This document shows, in pieces, positions 30,936 through 39,611 of a stretch of 64,000 nt of DNA. The stretch is from contig CP066552.1 of assembly GCA_016415585.1 (NCBI GenBank), positions 2,170,001 to 2,234,000 of the forward strand, read 5' to 3'. Both the position numbers and the translations under genes were made by a program. The number at the start of each line of letters is the position of its first letter. The stretch's first letter is position 1. Below the pieces are notes generated by a model that was not told the origin of the DNA, did not search any database, and was given only the letters and a program-made list of their open reading frames with translations. The DNA is from Pectobacterium carotovorum (GTDB taxonomy: Bacteria; Pseudomonadota; Gammaproteobacteria; Enterobacterales; Enterobacteriaceae).

Positions 30936-30962
30936 ATAACGCCCCGAATACCGGGGCGTTAT
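30936..30962. terminator. Bidirectional terminator between pdxY and gstA
   Basis: An 11-bp perfect stem (ATAACGCCCCG 30936-30946, CGGGGCGTTAT 30952-30962), 5-base loop, between convergent genes. T-rich tails are short on both sides. Confidence 0.75.
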
Positions 30963-30968
30963 TGCATG

Positions 30969-31577
30969 TTAGCCTTTCAACCTTTCAACCTTAAGCGCGG
31001 TAACGACGGAAGGGCGCTCGGCAATATGGTCGAGGTAAGCCGCCAGCGCAGGGTAGCGGAACATATCCAGTTTTAGCGACTGCGCCCAGCGCATTACGGT
31101 AAACAGATACGCATCGGCGATACTGAAGCGGTTGGCGACCAGATAGTTCTGTTCACTTAACACCAGATTGATATAACGGAATTTGACCTGCAAATACTCC
31201 ATCAGTAGCTCTTTATACGTTTCCGGCGTACCAGGACGGAAGAGCGGCGTAAACGTTTTGTGCAGTTCCGCAGAGATGTAATTCAGCCATTCGAGTGTAT
31301 GGTAGCGCGCCATGCTGCCGGTAGGAGCGATAAGGTTACAGTGTGGAACCAGATCGGCAATGTACTCGGCGATAGCGACACCTTCAGTCAGAACAGACCC
31401 GTCATCTAGCTCTAACGCGGGCACCATCCCTTTCGGGTTGATGAACGTATAGTCGGTGCCACGCTCTGTCTTTTTCGTGCGCAGATTGACCTTCTCCAGC
31501 TTGAATTCCAATTTGGATTCGATCAAAACAATGTGTGTAAAAAGAGAACTGCTTTCAGCTTTGTAAAACAGTTTCAT
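30969..31577 (-). CDS. gstA: Glutathione S-transferase, beta class (GstA-like)
   Basis: 202 residues. It has a thioredoxin-like N domain with the cis-Pro glutathione motif NPKGMVPALELDDG and LTEGVAIAEY, and an all-helical C domain with ELHKTFTPLFRPGTPE containing the beta-class His. It is syntenic with E. coli gstA beside pdxY. The catalytic Cys10 of beta-class enzymes (PGACS in E. coli) is Ser here (KAESSSL), while Ser11 and the His are kept, so thiol-based chemistry should be lost or altered. It conjugates or peroxidises using glutathione in the cytoplasm; activity needs testing. Confidence 0.88.
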   Translation of the reverse strand: MKLFYKAESSSLFTHIVLIESKLEFKLEKVNLRTKKTERGTDYTFINPKGMVPALELDDGSVLTEGVAIAEYIADLVPHCNLIAPTGSMARYHTLEWLNYISAELHKTFTPLFRPGTPETYKELLMEYLQVKFRYINLVLSEQNYLVANRFSIADAYLFTVMRWAQSLKLDMFRYPALAAYLDHIAERPSVVTALKVERLKG

Positions 31578-32091
31578 GGAAACCCCTTCCTATTATTATT
31601 TTTCCATCAACACATGCGCTGATGATTGTTGAATAACGACATGTCGTTTTTTTACAACAAAACGTAACGGGAGAGTGTGAGGCCTCTTGCAAAATACTCC
31701 TTATGTATGATTTCCGCGTGAAATTTTGGCGATTTTTGCGGTGCAAAACCAAATTTTTATACGTCATTCCGGGGTGATCTTGCTGATTTTAACGAAGACG
31801 ATTGATAAAGCTATATAGCATGTGACCTAGGCCGCTTTTGGCTGGGGTAGAAACAGCAGCGTTACGGATTGTGAGGACAACTTCTGGGCGCGATAGGCAG
31901 AGGGGAGAAAGGATAGGTCTGGGAGGCGTTTTTCGACGCATGATTTATAGCGGTTAATTAATCATTACTAAATCTCTTGATAAGAAAAATTTCATTAGTG
32001 ACTGATTTCGTATTTTTCATGATACCGTCGATTTAAGTTATTCCCCATGGTTAGCGTCTAATGGATATTTAAAAGAAAAATAGGAAAAGGT
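31578..32091. other. Long intergenic region upstream of the tandem tiny ORFs
   Basis: About 510 bases, AT-rich. It holds the divergent gstA promoter and presumably the promoter for the leader region of the symporter downstream (TTGATAAG near 31977 is a possible -35). No conserved RNA family was recognised. Confidence 0.35.
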
Positions 32092-32166
32092 ATGAAGGGG
32101 AACTATTTCAAAGTGAAGTTGATTACACTACCCCTTTATTTATCGCATGTAATAAAGGAGGGGTAG
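32092..32166 (+). CDS. Candidate 24-residue leader peptide (first of two)
   Basis: The ATG follows GGAAAAGG at good spacing. The peptide begins MKGNYFKVKLITLPLYLSHV and stops at TAG 32164-32166. The last third of the frame encodes a hairpin that covers the ribosome binding site of the next tiny ORF, whose ATG begins two bases after this stop. Tight coupling and good initiation signals argue that it is translated. No known family; a chance ORF remains possible. Confidence 0.5.
   Translation: MKGNYFKVKLITLPLYLSHVIKEG
32128..32166 (+). promoter_or_regulatory. Hairpin sequestering a ribosome binding site
   Basis: CTACCCCTTTATT (32128-32140) pairs with AATAAA-GGA-GGGGTAG (32151-32166); only the 3-base GGA bulge at 32157-32159 is unpaired in the 13-bp stem. 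The Shine-Dalgarno AGGAGG (32156-32161) of the 40-codon ORF lies in this arm. A ribosome translating the upstream 24-codon ORF would open it. Confidence 0.6.
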
Positions 32167-32168
32167 TT

Positions 32169-32291
32169 ATGTCAAAAGGTTTCCGTAGCGCGTACGCAAT
32201 ATTAATGCATGGCGATATTTCAAATTATACGTTACGTCTCGTCGACATTTCTTCCATCACGGATAGAAAAGTCAATATGCTTCCCGAGTAA
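32169..32291 (+). CDS. Candidate 40-residue small protein (second of two)
   Basis: The ATG at 32169 has a strong AAAGGAGG upstream, hidden in the hairpin. The product starts MSKGFRSAYAILMHGDISNY and ends DRKVNMLPE; it is soluble-looking, with no membrane segment. No family is recognised. It lies 140 bases before the symporter gene and could be a leader, a small regulator or an independent protein. Confidence 0.5.
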   Translation: MSKGFRSAYAILMHGDISNYTLRLVDISSITDRKVNMLPE

Positions 32292-32431
32292 CTATTATCA
32301 TCACATCAAGACACAGAGAATACGCCGAAAAAAATCGGATAAGCCATAAGTTGCTTACGCCAGTGCGTTAGGCAGCTCATGTTTGCTAATAATGCGTATT
32401 GTCTGATTCTATTCATTATCATGAGGTTACT

Positions 32432-33730
32432 ATGAAAAAGAACAGGTTATTGTTTTTTATAGCCTTGGCTATTCTTCTTGGGATTATTGTCGGCGGGGCC
32501 TGTCATGCTTTATTAACGGCGCAGGAAGCCAAAGAGGTCGTATCCTACTTTAATTTAGTGACCGATGTTTTTCTGCGCCTGATAAAAATGATCATTGCGC
32601 CATTGGTCTTCGCCACATTGGTCTCCGGCCTTGCTAGCATGGGGAATTCTTCTTCTGTCGGCCGAATAGGGCTGAAGGCGATGGTGTGGTTTATTTGTTC
32701 TTCCGTGGTTTCCCTTTTTATTGGCATGATGTTAGCCAATATCTTCGAGCCAGGCGTTGGAATGAATCTCGCCATTCCCAGTACGCCAATAGCGGTAGAG
32801 ACCGGTGTGAATACCGGTGGATTTACACTGAAAAGTTTCATTGCCCATATATTTCCACGCAGCATCGTCGAAGCGATGGCGAATAACGAAATATTGCAGA
32901 TTTTGGTGTTCTCTATGTTCTTCGGTTCCGCGCTGGCTTTTGTGAAAGGCCAGAATAAACATGCCGTCACGATGGAATCGATGATAGAGGAACTGGCGAA
33001 AGTGATGTTCCGAGTGACGGACTATGTCATGCGGTTGGCGCCTCTTGCAGTATTTTCCTCGCTGGCGTCGTCTATTACGACCGAAGGCCTAGGGCTGCTC
33101 CTCGACTTTGGCAAGGTGATTGGCGAGTTCTACCTTGGGCTGGCGTTGCTATGGGGACTTATGTTCGGGGCTGGCGCGCTGTTCCTCGGTAAGAAAGCAA
33201 CCTGGGGCCTGATCAAACTGCTGCGCGAACCCAGTATGCTGGCATTTGCCACCGCCAGTAGCGAAGCGGCTTACCCGAAAACGATGGAAGCGCTGAGCGA
33301 ATTCGGCGTTCCCAAAAAAATCACCAGCTTTGTACTCCCGTTGGGGTATTCCTTTAACCTTGTCGGCTCCATGATCTATCAGGCTTTCGCCATTCTGTTT
33401 ATCGCGCAGGCTTACAATATCCATTTAAGCCTGACGGAGCAGACCCTGATTTTGCTGACGCTGATGATCACCAGTAAAGGTATGGCCGGCGTGGCACGTG
33501 CCGCGGTCGTGGTGGTCGCTGCCACCTTACCGATGTTCAGCTTACCCGAAGCGGGCATTTTACTGATTATTGGTATCGATCAGTTCCTGGATATGGGCCG
33601 CACGGCGACCAATGTGATTGGTAACGGTATGGCGACCGCTGTTGTTGCTAAACTGGAACGAAACCATGATCTGGAAGAGCAAGACCATGCCGACGAAGAA
33701 GCACCTGTGATGGCAGCCGGCAATGTCTAA
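32432..33730 (+). CDS. Dicarboxylate/amino acid:cation symporter (DAACS family)
   Basis: 432 residues from ATG 32432, after ATGAGG. It has eight membrane segments plus two re-entrant loops. Family motifs: the serine-rich stretch ATASSEAAYPKTME (HP1), the LPLGYSFNLVGSM segment and the DQFLDMGRTATNVIGN motif of TM8 that binds the substrate. The acidic C-terminal tail is variable. It imports C4-dicarboxylates, glutamate or related substrates with protons or sodium; the exact substrate is not assignable. It is the second DAACS carrier in the window and not a close duplicate of the partial one at 1-295. Confidence 0.88.
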   Translation: MKKNRLLFFIALAILLGIIVGGACHALLTAQEAKEVVSYFNLVTDVFLRLIKMIIAPLVFATLVSGLASMGNSSSVGRIGLKAMVWFICSSVVSLFIGMMLANIFEPGVGMNLAIPSTPIAVETGVNTGGFTLKSFIAHIFPRSIVEAMANNEILQILVFSMFFGSALAFVKGQNKHAVTMESMIEELAKVMFRVTDYVMRLAPLAVFSSLASSITTEGLGLLLDFGKVIGEFYLGLALLWGLMFGAGALFLGKKATWGLIKLLREPSMLAFATASSEAAYPKTMEALSEFGVPKKITSFVLPLGYSFNLVGSMIYQAFAILFIAQAYNIHLSLTEQTLILLTLMITSKGMAGVARAAVVVVAATLPMFSLPEAGILLIIGIDQFLDMGRTATNVIGNGMATAVVAKLERNHDLEEQDHADEEAPVMAAGNV

Positions 33731-33759
33731 ATTAACGTCAGGTTAATGCACTGAGACAG

Positions 33760-33780
33760 ACGGCCTTCGGGCCGTTTTTC
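33760..33780 (+). terminator. Terminator after the symporter gene
   Basis: ACGGCC-TTCG-GGCCGT (33760-33775) followed by TTTTCTTT; the UUCG tetraloop stem is characteristic. Confidence 0.9.
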
Positions 33781-34018
33781 TTTCCTCTCCTCGCTTTCTG
33801 CCATACGTTACCGTGACTGTTTTCCATTCTACTCGCGTTTATTCTGATTTGCCTCTTTTCAATAGATAACGGCTATCGCTGCGTTCATATGGTCTTGTTG
33901 CAAAAACGTTATTTTTTGTTTGTGTTATCTTTAAATAAGACCGCAAGCTCAGGCTGGTTATTCATTAATCAATCGCCCGATGCAGAATAACGAATAGCAA
34001 GTTAATTTGGGAGGAAGC

Positions 34019-36691
34019 ATGTCATCACACCTTCGCAACACTTGTCTGGACACACTGACGGTACAGAAGCAGATTTACCATTATTACAGCCTGCCGAAGG
34101 CGGCGAAAACGCTTGGCAACATCGATAAATTACCGAAGTCGCTCAAGGTGCTACTGGAGAATTTATTGCGTCATCAGGACGGCGACACGGTAGAGCAGGA
34201 CGATCTTCAGGCGGTCGTGGACTGGTTGAAAACGGGTCACGTTGACCGGGAAATTGCCTATCGTCCCGCGCGTGTGTTGATGCAGGACTTTACCGGCGTG
34301 CCTGCCGTGGTCGATCTGGCGGCAATGCGAGCGGCGGTGAAACGGCTGGGCGGCGATGTGAATAAGGTTAACCCACTGTCGCCAGTCGATCTGGTTATCG
34401 ACCACTCGGTGACGGTTGACCACTTCGGCGATCGCCAGGCGCTCACGGATAACACGCAGCTCGAAATGGCGCGTAACCGTGAGCGTTATGAGTTTTTGCG
34501 CTGGGGACAAAATGCCTTTAGCTACTTTAGCGTCGTGCCACCGGGAACCGGGATTTGCCATCAGGTGAATCTGGAGTATCTCGCCAAGGCCATCTGGTAC
34601 GAAAAGCAGGGCGACAAACAGTTTGCTTATCCTGATACGCTAGTAGGAACCGATTCGCATACCACGATGATTAACGGTTTAGGCGTGCTCGGCTGGGGCG
34701 TCGGCGGGATAGAGGCTGAGGCAGCGATGCTGGGGCAGCCTGTTTCGATGCTGATCCCTGACGTGGTCGGCGTCAAGCTAAGCGGTAAGATGCGCGAAGG
34801 GATCACGGCAACCGATCTGGTACTGACGGTTACGCAGATGCTGCGTAAACACGGTGTGGTCGGTAAGTTTGTGGAATTTTACGGTGATGGATTGGATTCG
34901 CTGCCGCTGGCGGATCGTGCGACCATCGCCAACATGGCACCGGAATATGGTGCCACCTGTGGCTTCTTCCCTATCGACCAAATCACGCTGGATTACATGC
35001 GCTTGACCAACCGTGCAGAAGAACAAATTGCGCTGGTGGAAGCCTACAGTAAGCAGCAGGGGCTGTGGCGTAATGCGGGTGATGAACCGGTATTTACCAG
35101 CCAGCTTGCACTGGATTTGGCGACGGTGGAAACCAGTCTGGCAGGGCCGAAACGCCCGCAGGATCGTGTGCCTTTAGCTGGCGTGCCAGAAGCCTTTAAA
35201 GCCAGCCGGGAACTGGAAGTTAGCACGGTGAAAAACCGTTCGGACTATGAAGAATTCACGCTGGAAGGCGAAACGCACCGTTTACAGCAGGGTGCCGTCG
35301 TGATCGCCGCGATCACGTCCTGCACCAATACCTCCAACCCGAGCGTGCTGATGACGGCCGGACTGCTGGCAAAAAATGCCGTCGAGCGCGGTCTGAAAAC
35401 CAAGCCGTGGGTTAAGACCTCGCTGGCACCGGGCTCGCGGGTTGTAACGGATTACTATGCCAAAGCGGGATTGACGCCGTTCCTCGACGAACTGGGGTTC
35501 AATCTGGTGGGCTACGGCTGTACTACCTGTATCGGTAACTCCGGCCCGCTGCCGGATGCGATTGAAGCGGCGATAAAAGAAGGCGATCTGACAGTCGGCG
35601 CCGTGCTGTCAGGCAACCGCAACTTTGAAGGCCGTATTCATCCTCTGGTGAAGACGAACTGGCTGGCGTCGCCGCCGCTGGTGGTCGCGTACGCGCTGGC
35701 GGGGAATATGAACGTCGATCTGACGCAAGAACCGTTGGGTGAAGATCGTGACGGGAAAGCCGTCTACCTGAAAGATATCTGGCCGTCGACCAAAGCGGTG
35801 GCGGATGCAGTATTGAACGTCAGCGCGGGCATGTTCCACAAACAGTATGCCGCCGTGTTTGAAGGCACGCAGGAGTGGCAAGATATCGAGGTCGACGACA
35901 ATCCTACCTATCAATGGCCGGAAGAATCGACCTATATCCGCCAGACGCCTTTCTTCCTGGATATGGGGAAAGAGCCCGAGCCGATTCAGGATATCCACAA
36001 TGCGCGCATTCTGGCGATGCTGGGCGATTCGGTCACTACTGACCATATCTCACCGGCAGGTAACATCAAGCGCGATAGTCCGGCAGGAAAATATTTGCTG
36101 GAGCGCGGCGTCGAAACGGCGGAATTCAACTCTTATGGTTCACGGCGCGGTAACCACGAAGTGATGATGCGCGGGACGTTTGCCAACATCCGTATCCGTA
36201 ATGAAATGGTGCCCGGTAAAGAGGGCGGCTATACCCGCCATATCCCGTCGCAGAATGAGATGACGATCTATGATGCGGCGATGCGCTACAAGGACGACAA
36301 TGTCCCGCTGGCGCTGTTTGCCGGGAAAGAGTACGGCTCCGGCTCCAGCCGTGACTGGGCCGCGAAAGGCCCGCGCTTGCTGGGGGTTCGCGTGGTGATT
36401 GCCGAATCGTTCGAACGTATTCACCGTTCTAACCTGATCGGGATGGGGATTCTGCCGCTGGAATTTCCTGACGGCGTGACGCGTAAAACGCTGAAACTCA
36501 CCGGGGACGAGCAGATTTCAATTACGGGATTAAATCAGCTGACGCCGGGGGCAACGGTCGAGGTGAGCATCACTGATGCTGATGGCAATACGCAGACGAT
36601 CAAGACCCGCTGCCGCATCGACACCCGAAACGAACTGACCTACTACCAGAACGACGGCATTCTGCACTACGTTATCCGCAATATGCTGTAG
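34019..36691 (+). CDS. acnA: Aconitate hydratase A
   Basis: 890 residues from ATG 34019 (GGGAGGAAGC upstream). It has the three [4Fe-4S] cysteine ligands in ITSCTNTSNP and GCTTCIGNSG, the substrate-binding VGTDSHTTM and the swivel domain with KEYGSGSSRDWAAKGP. It interconverts citrate and isocitrate in the TCA cycle; AcnA is the stable, stress- and stationary-phase form. In E. coli it is followed directly by ribA; here an OppA-like gene intervenes. Confidence 0.97.
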   Translation: MSSHLRNTCLDTLTVQKQIYHYYSLPKAAKTLGNIDKLPKSLKVLLENLLRHQDGDTVEQDDLQAVVDWLKTGHVDREIAYRPARVLMQDFTGVPAVVDLAAMRAAVKRLGGDVNKVNPLSPVDLVIDHSVTVDHFGDRQALTDNTQLEMARNRERYEFLRWGQNAFSYFSVVPPGTGICHQVNLEYLAKAIWYEKQGDKQFAYPDTLVGTDSHTTMINGLGVLGWGVGGIEAEAAMLGQPVSMLIPDVVGVKLSGKMREGITATDLVLTVTQMLRKHGVVGKFVEFYGDGLDSLPLADRATIANMAPEYGATCGFFPIDQITLDYMRLTNRAEEQIALVEAYSKQQGLWRNAGDEPVFTSQLALDLATVETSLAGPKRPQDRVPLAGVPEAFKASRELEVSTVKNRSDYEEFTLEGETHRLQQGAVVIAAITSCTNTSNPSVLMTAGLLAKNAVERGLKTKPWVKTSLAPGSRVVTDYYAKAGLTPFLDELGFNLVGYGCTTCIGNSGPLPDAIEAAIKEGDLTVGAVLSGNRNFEGRIHPLVKTNWLASPPLVVAYALAGNMNVDLTQEPLGEDRDGKAVYLKDIWPSTKAVADAVLNVSAGMFHKQYAAVFEGTQEWQDIEVDDNPTYQWPEESTYIRQTPFFLDMGKEPEPIQDIHNARILAMLGDSVTTDHISPAGNIKRDSPAGKYLLERGVETAEFNSYGSRRGNHEVMMRGTFANIRIRNEMVPGKEGGYTRHIPSQNEMTIYDAAMRYKDDNVPLALFAGKEYGSGSSRDWAAKGPRLLGVRVVIAESFERIHRSNLIGMGILPLEFPDGVTRKTLKLTGDEQISITGLNQLTPGATVEVSITDADGNTQTIKTRCRIDTRNELTYYQNDGILHYVIRNML

Positions 36692-36995
36692 CACTACTTT
36701 CTCTCTGAGCCCTGCCGCGCTGGTGCATGCTTTCCTCCGCACCAGCGCACGTTTTCCCACATTAAACTCTCGTATCCTCAGGCGAATTATGGTTAGGTTG
36801 TAGTGATGCTAACTACATGGGGAATAAGTAAAAATTATTGCCCAGCCATGTCCTCATCGTTCAGGTTGCAAGACAACACGCCGTCGTCTTTACTCGGTGC
36901 CGCGTGGACTTTCCATGAGCAAGCTCCAGACGAGACGAGCGAGGCACTATTGCCAATGTAGCTTGAAGGATGACAGAGATATAACAGGAGGTTAT
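36692..36995. other. Intergenic region between acnA and the OppA-like gene
   Basis: 304 bases with a GC-rich segment at 36700-36770 and an AT-rich one near 36780-36850. The pair TGGTGCATGC/ACCAGCGCA at about 36720-36750 may form a weak hairpin after acnA. No ORF was judged real. Confidence 0.3.
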
Positions 36996-38630
36996 ATGAA
37001 TGAGTTGATCAAAAAACGCTTTAAACATTCGCTGCTGCTTCTCACGCTGTGTGCAACAGGGGCGATGACATCGGCTTTTGCGGCACAGGTTCCTGCAGGG
37101 ACTGCGCTGGCGGAAAAGCAAGAGCTGGTGCGAGGCAATGGGTCAGAACCTGCCTCGTTGGACCCGCATAAGGTGGAAAGCGATGTCGAAGGTCACATTA
37201 TCAATGACTTCTTCGATAATCTGGTACGTGTGGGCGATGACGGTACCATTCAGCCGCGATTGGCCGAGCGCTGGGATAATAAAGACAATACGGTGTGGAC
37301 ATTCCACCTGCGGCCTGATGCCAAATGGTCCGATGGTTCACCAATTACTGCTGACGATGTGGTTTACAGCTGGCGACGCCTTAGCGACCCTAAAACACTG
37401 TCGCCTTACGGCACCTACGTTGCCAGTATGTATGTGAAGAACGCGGCGGATATTCTGGCGGGCAAGAAAGCGCCGGATTCGCTGGGCGTGAAAGCGCTGG
37501 ATAGCCACACGGTTGAGGTCACGCTGGAACACCCGCTGTCGTATTTCCTGGAAATGTCGGCGTACCATATTCTGGTCCCGCTGCCGAAAGCGGTTCTCGA
37601 AAAACACCCTGATAACTGGACGCAGGTCGGAAATTTCGTCAGCAGCGGCCCCTATACGCTCAGCGAATGGGTGGTTAACGAACGTATCGTCGGCAAGCGC
37701 AATAGCCAGTATTGGGATAATGCGCATACCGTCATTAACAAAATGACGTATCTGCCGATCAGCTCGCAGGCGGCGGAGCTGAATCGCTATAAATCCGGCG
37801 AGATTGACATCACGGGGCTGCTGTCGCCAGTTCAATTTGCATCGCTGAAAAAAGAGTATCCACAGGAGGTGAAAGTCTCGCCGCTGCTGGCTACCTATTT
37901 CTATCGCTTCAATATGAAAAAAGCCCCTTTTGACGACCCACGTGTCCGCCGCGCACTGGATCTCAGTTTGGATAAAAATATCATCGCAAACAACGTACTC
38001 GGTATGGGGCAGACACCCGCTTACAGCTTGATTCCCAAAAATGTAAGCGGCTTCCAGCGCAAGGAGCCTGAGTGGGCAAACTGGACACAGCAACAGCGTA
38101 ATGAGGAAGCGAAGAAACTGTTGAAAGAGGCTGGGTTTGATGACAAGCATCCGCTGAAACTCAACCTGCTTTACAACACCTCCGAATCGCATTTACGCGT
38201 GGCGATTGCCGCCAGTTCAATGTGGAAAAAGAATCTTGGGTTGGAAGTGACGCTGCAAAATCAGGAATGGAAAACGATGCTGGATACCGTACGTACCGGT
38301 AACTTTGAGGTGGTCAGACAGTCCTGGACGGGGGATTACAATGAAGCCAGTACGTTCTTGAATACGCTGGAAACGAATGACAGCAACAACAACGGTAAAT
38401 TCAGTAATGCACAGTATGATGCGTTGTTGAAAAAAGCGCTGACGGTGAAGGATAAGCAGGAGAAAGAGGCGATTTATCAACAGGCCTCGGATATTTTAGA
38501 TAGCAATGTTCCATTACTGCCCATCTACTACTATGTCCAGCCGCAGATGGTTAAGACCTACATCGGTGGTTTTTCCCCCAACGTGCGTGGTGATTATTAC
38601 ACGCAAGATATGTACATCCTCAAGCACTGA
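36996..38630 (+). CDS. Oligopeptide-type ABC binding protein (OppA/MppA-like), orphan
   Basis: 544 residues from ATG 36996, behind CAGGAGG. A Sec signal peptide (to about AFAA-QV) is followed by the SBP_bac_5 fold: GSEPASLDPHKVES, FHLRPDAKWSDGSPITADDVVYSWRRL, and WVVNERIVGKRNSQYWDNA. It is close in length and motifs to OppA and MppA, which bind peptides or murein tripeptide in the periplasm and use the OppBCDF permease. No permease or ATPase genes accompany it, so it must share a transporter encoded elsewhere. It interrupts the acnA-ribA order of E. coli. Confidence 0.88.
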   Translation: MNELIKKRFKHSLLLLTLCATGAMTSAFAAQVPAGTALAEKQELVRGNGSEPASLDPHKVESDVEGHIINDFFDNLVRVGDDGTIQPRLAERWDNKDNTVWTFHLRPDAKWSDGSPITADDVVYSWRRLSDPKTLSPYGTYVASMYVKNAADILAGKKAPDSLGVKALDSHTVEVTLEHPLSYFLEMSAYHILVPLPKAVLEKHPDNWTQVGNFVSSGPYTLSEWVVNERIVGKRNSQYWDNAHTVINKMTYLPISSQAAELNRYKSGEIDITGLLSPVQFASLKKEYPQEVKVSPLLATYFYRFNMKKAPFDDPRVRRALDLSLDKNIIANNVLGMGQTPAYSLIPKNVSGFQRKEPEWANWTQQQRNEEAKKLLKEAGFDDKHPLKLNLLYNTSESHLRVAIAASSMWKKNLGLEVTLQNQEWKTMLDTVRTGNFEVVRQSWTGDYNEASTFLNTLETNDSNNNGKFSNAQYDALLKKALTVKDKQEKEAIYQQASDILDSNVPLLPIYYYVQPQMVKTYIGGFSPNVRGDYYTQDMYILKH

Positions 38631-38631
38631 T

Positions 38632-38663
38632 CCCAATAAAACAGCCGGTTAAAAACCGGCTGT
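38632..38663. terminator. Hairpin terminator between convergent oppA-like gene and ribA
   Basis: ACAGCCGGTT-AAA-AACCGGCTGT (38641-38663) is a 10-bp perfect stem. The AATAAA to its left gives TTTTATT on the minus strand, so it best terminates ribA transcripts. Confidence 0.75.
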
Positions 38664-38702
38664 GAGCATTGAAAGAAACGATCCTGACGCGAAACGGGAT
38701 CG

Positions 38703-39296
38703 TTACTTCATATCCAGCAGGTGCCCCATTTTGGCGGCTTTGGTCGCCAGATAGTTCTCATTCTTCGGGTTGCGCCCGACGATTAATGGCACGCGCTCAA
38801 CGATATTAATGCCTGCTTCGTTGAGTATTTTCACTTTCTGCGGGTTATTGGTCAGCAGGCGAACTTCATCAACATCCAGCAGCTTGAACATGTCAGCGCA
38901 CAGCGTGAAATCACGCTCGTCGGCGGCGAACCCAAGCTGATGGTTAGCTTCTACCGTATCGGCACCCAGGTCCTGCAACGCATAAGCGCGGATTTTATTG
39001 AGCAACCCGATATTACGGCCTTCCTGACGATGGTATAACAGCACGCCGCGACCTTCTTCGGCGATGTGGCCCAAGGCGGCCTCAAGCTGGAAACCACAGT
39101 CACAGCGCAGGCTAAACAAGGCATCTCCTGTCAGGCACTCGGAATGCACGCGAGCAAGTACGGGAACTGAACCGGAAATATCACCATAGACCAATGCAAG
39201 GTGATCGTGACCCGTGGCGATTTCTTCAAAACCCACCATCAGAAAATCGCCCCACGGGGTGGGTAACTTGGCTTCCGCCACCCGTTTTAGCTGCAT
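38703..39296 (-). CDS. ribA: GTP cyclohydrolase II
   Basis: 197 residues from ATG 39296 (GGAG upstream), matching the E. coli start [20 protein letters not shown]. The zinc ligands are in [17 protein letters not shown], and the GTP site [20 protein letters not shown] is intact. It opens GTP to the pyrimidine precursor of riboflavin. Its mRNA leader contains regularly repeated GGA motifs (see repeat). The neighbouring pgpB is divergent, as in E. coli. Confidence 0.96.
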   Translation of the reverse strand: MQLKRVAEAKLPTPWGDFLMVGFEEIATGHDHLALVYGDISGSVPVLARVHSECLTGDALFSLRCDCGFQLEAALGHIAEEGRGVLLYHRQEGRNIGLLNKIRAYALQDLGADTVEANHQLGFAADERDFTLCADMFKLLDVDEVRLLTNNPQKVKILNEAGINIVERVPLIVGRNPKNENYLATKAAKMGHLLDMK

Positions 39297-39303
39297 ACTT
39301 TTC

Positions 39304-39357
39304 TCCAAAAAATCTTTATCCAAAAAGCTGTGTCCAAAAACGCTGTGTCCCAAAACA
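39304..39357 (-). repeat. Short tandem repeat in the ribA leader with four GGA motifs
   Basis: On the ribA sense strand the sequence repeats TTTTTGGACACAGC-like units of 14-15 bases, degenerating toward the start codon (TTTTGGGACACAGCG, TTTTTGGACACAGC, TTTTTGGATAAAGA, TTTTTTGGAGAAAAG). The last GGA is the ribosome binding site. Regularly spaced GGA motifs including one in the Shine-Dalgarno are a feature of CsrA/RsmA targets. Confidence 0.6.
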
Positions 39358-39571
39358 AAAGTGCTGAGGCGAATCCTACTGCTGCCTATCGCGCTTGACC
39401 AGCAAAAAAGCCTGCTTAAGAACATCACAAAAATTGAATTACAACGTGGCCTTACCGCCGTCTGGTTTCAGGTTCGTTGACAGAACTGAGCGCTATTTTA
39501 CGCCATACTGACAGTCAGTGTCGGATTTTTTGATAGAATTGTGAAAGTTTTGTTGCAAAGCATCATACTGA

Positions 39572-39611
39572 ATTATGGGAAGAAACTATCTGCATTATGG
39601 GAAGAGACTAT
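39572..39611 (+). repeat. Tandem duplication covering the pgpB ribosome binding site
   Basis: ATTATGGGAAGAAACTAT (39572-39589) and ATTATGGGAAGAGACTAT (39594-39611) differ at one base and are offset by 22 bp. The second copy contains the working GGAAGAG and the start of the pgpB ATG; the first holds a spare copy. Confidence 0.75.

Noticed and set aside
37338..38192. 284-codon open frame on the minus strand inside the OppA-like gene
   Set aside because: Shadow frame; the plus-strand protein is clearly conserved over the same region.
39304..39357. Short regular repeats considered as a CRISPR fragment
   Set aside because: Units are 14-15 bases without spacers and no cas genes are present; no CRISPR array was seen anywhere in the window.
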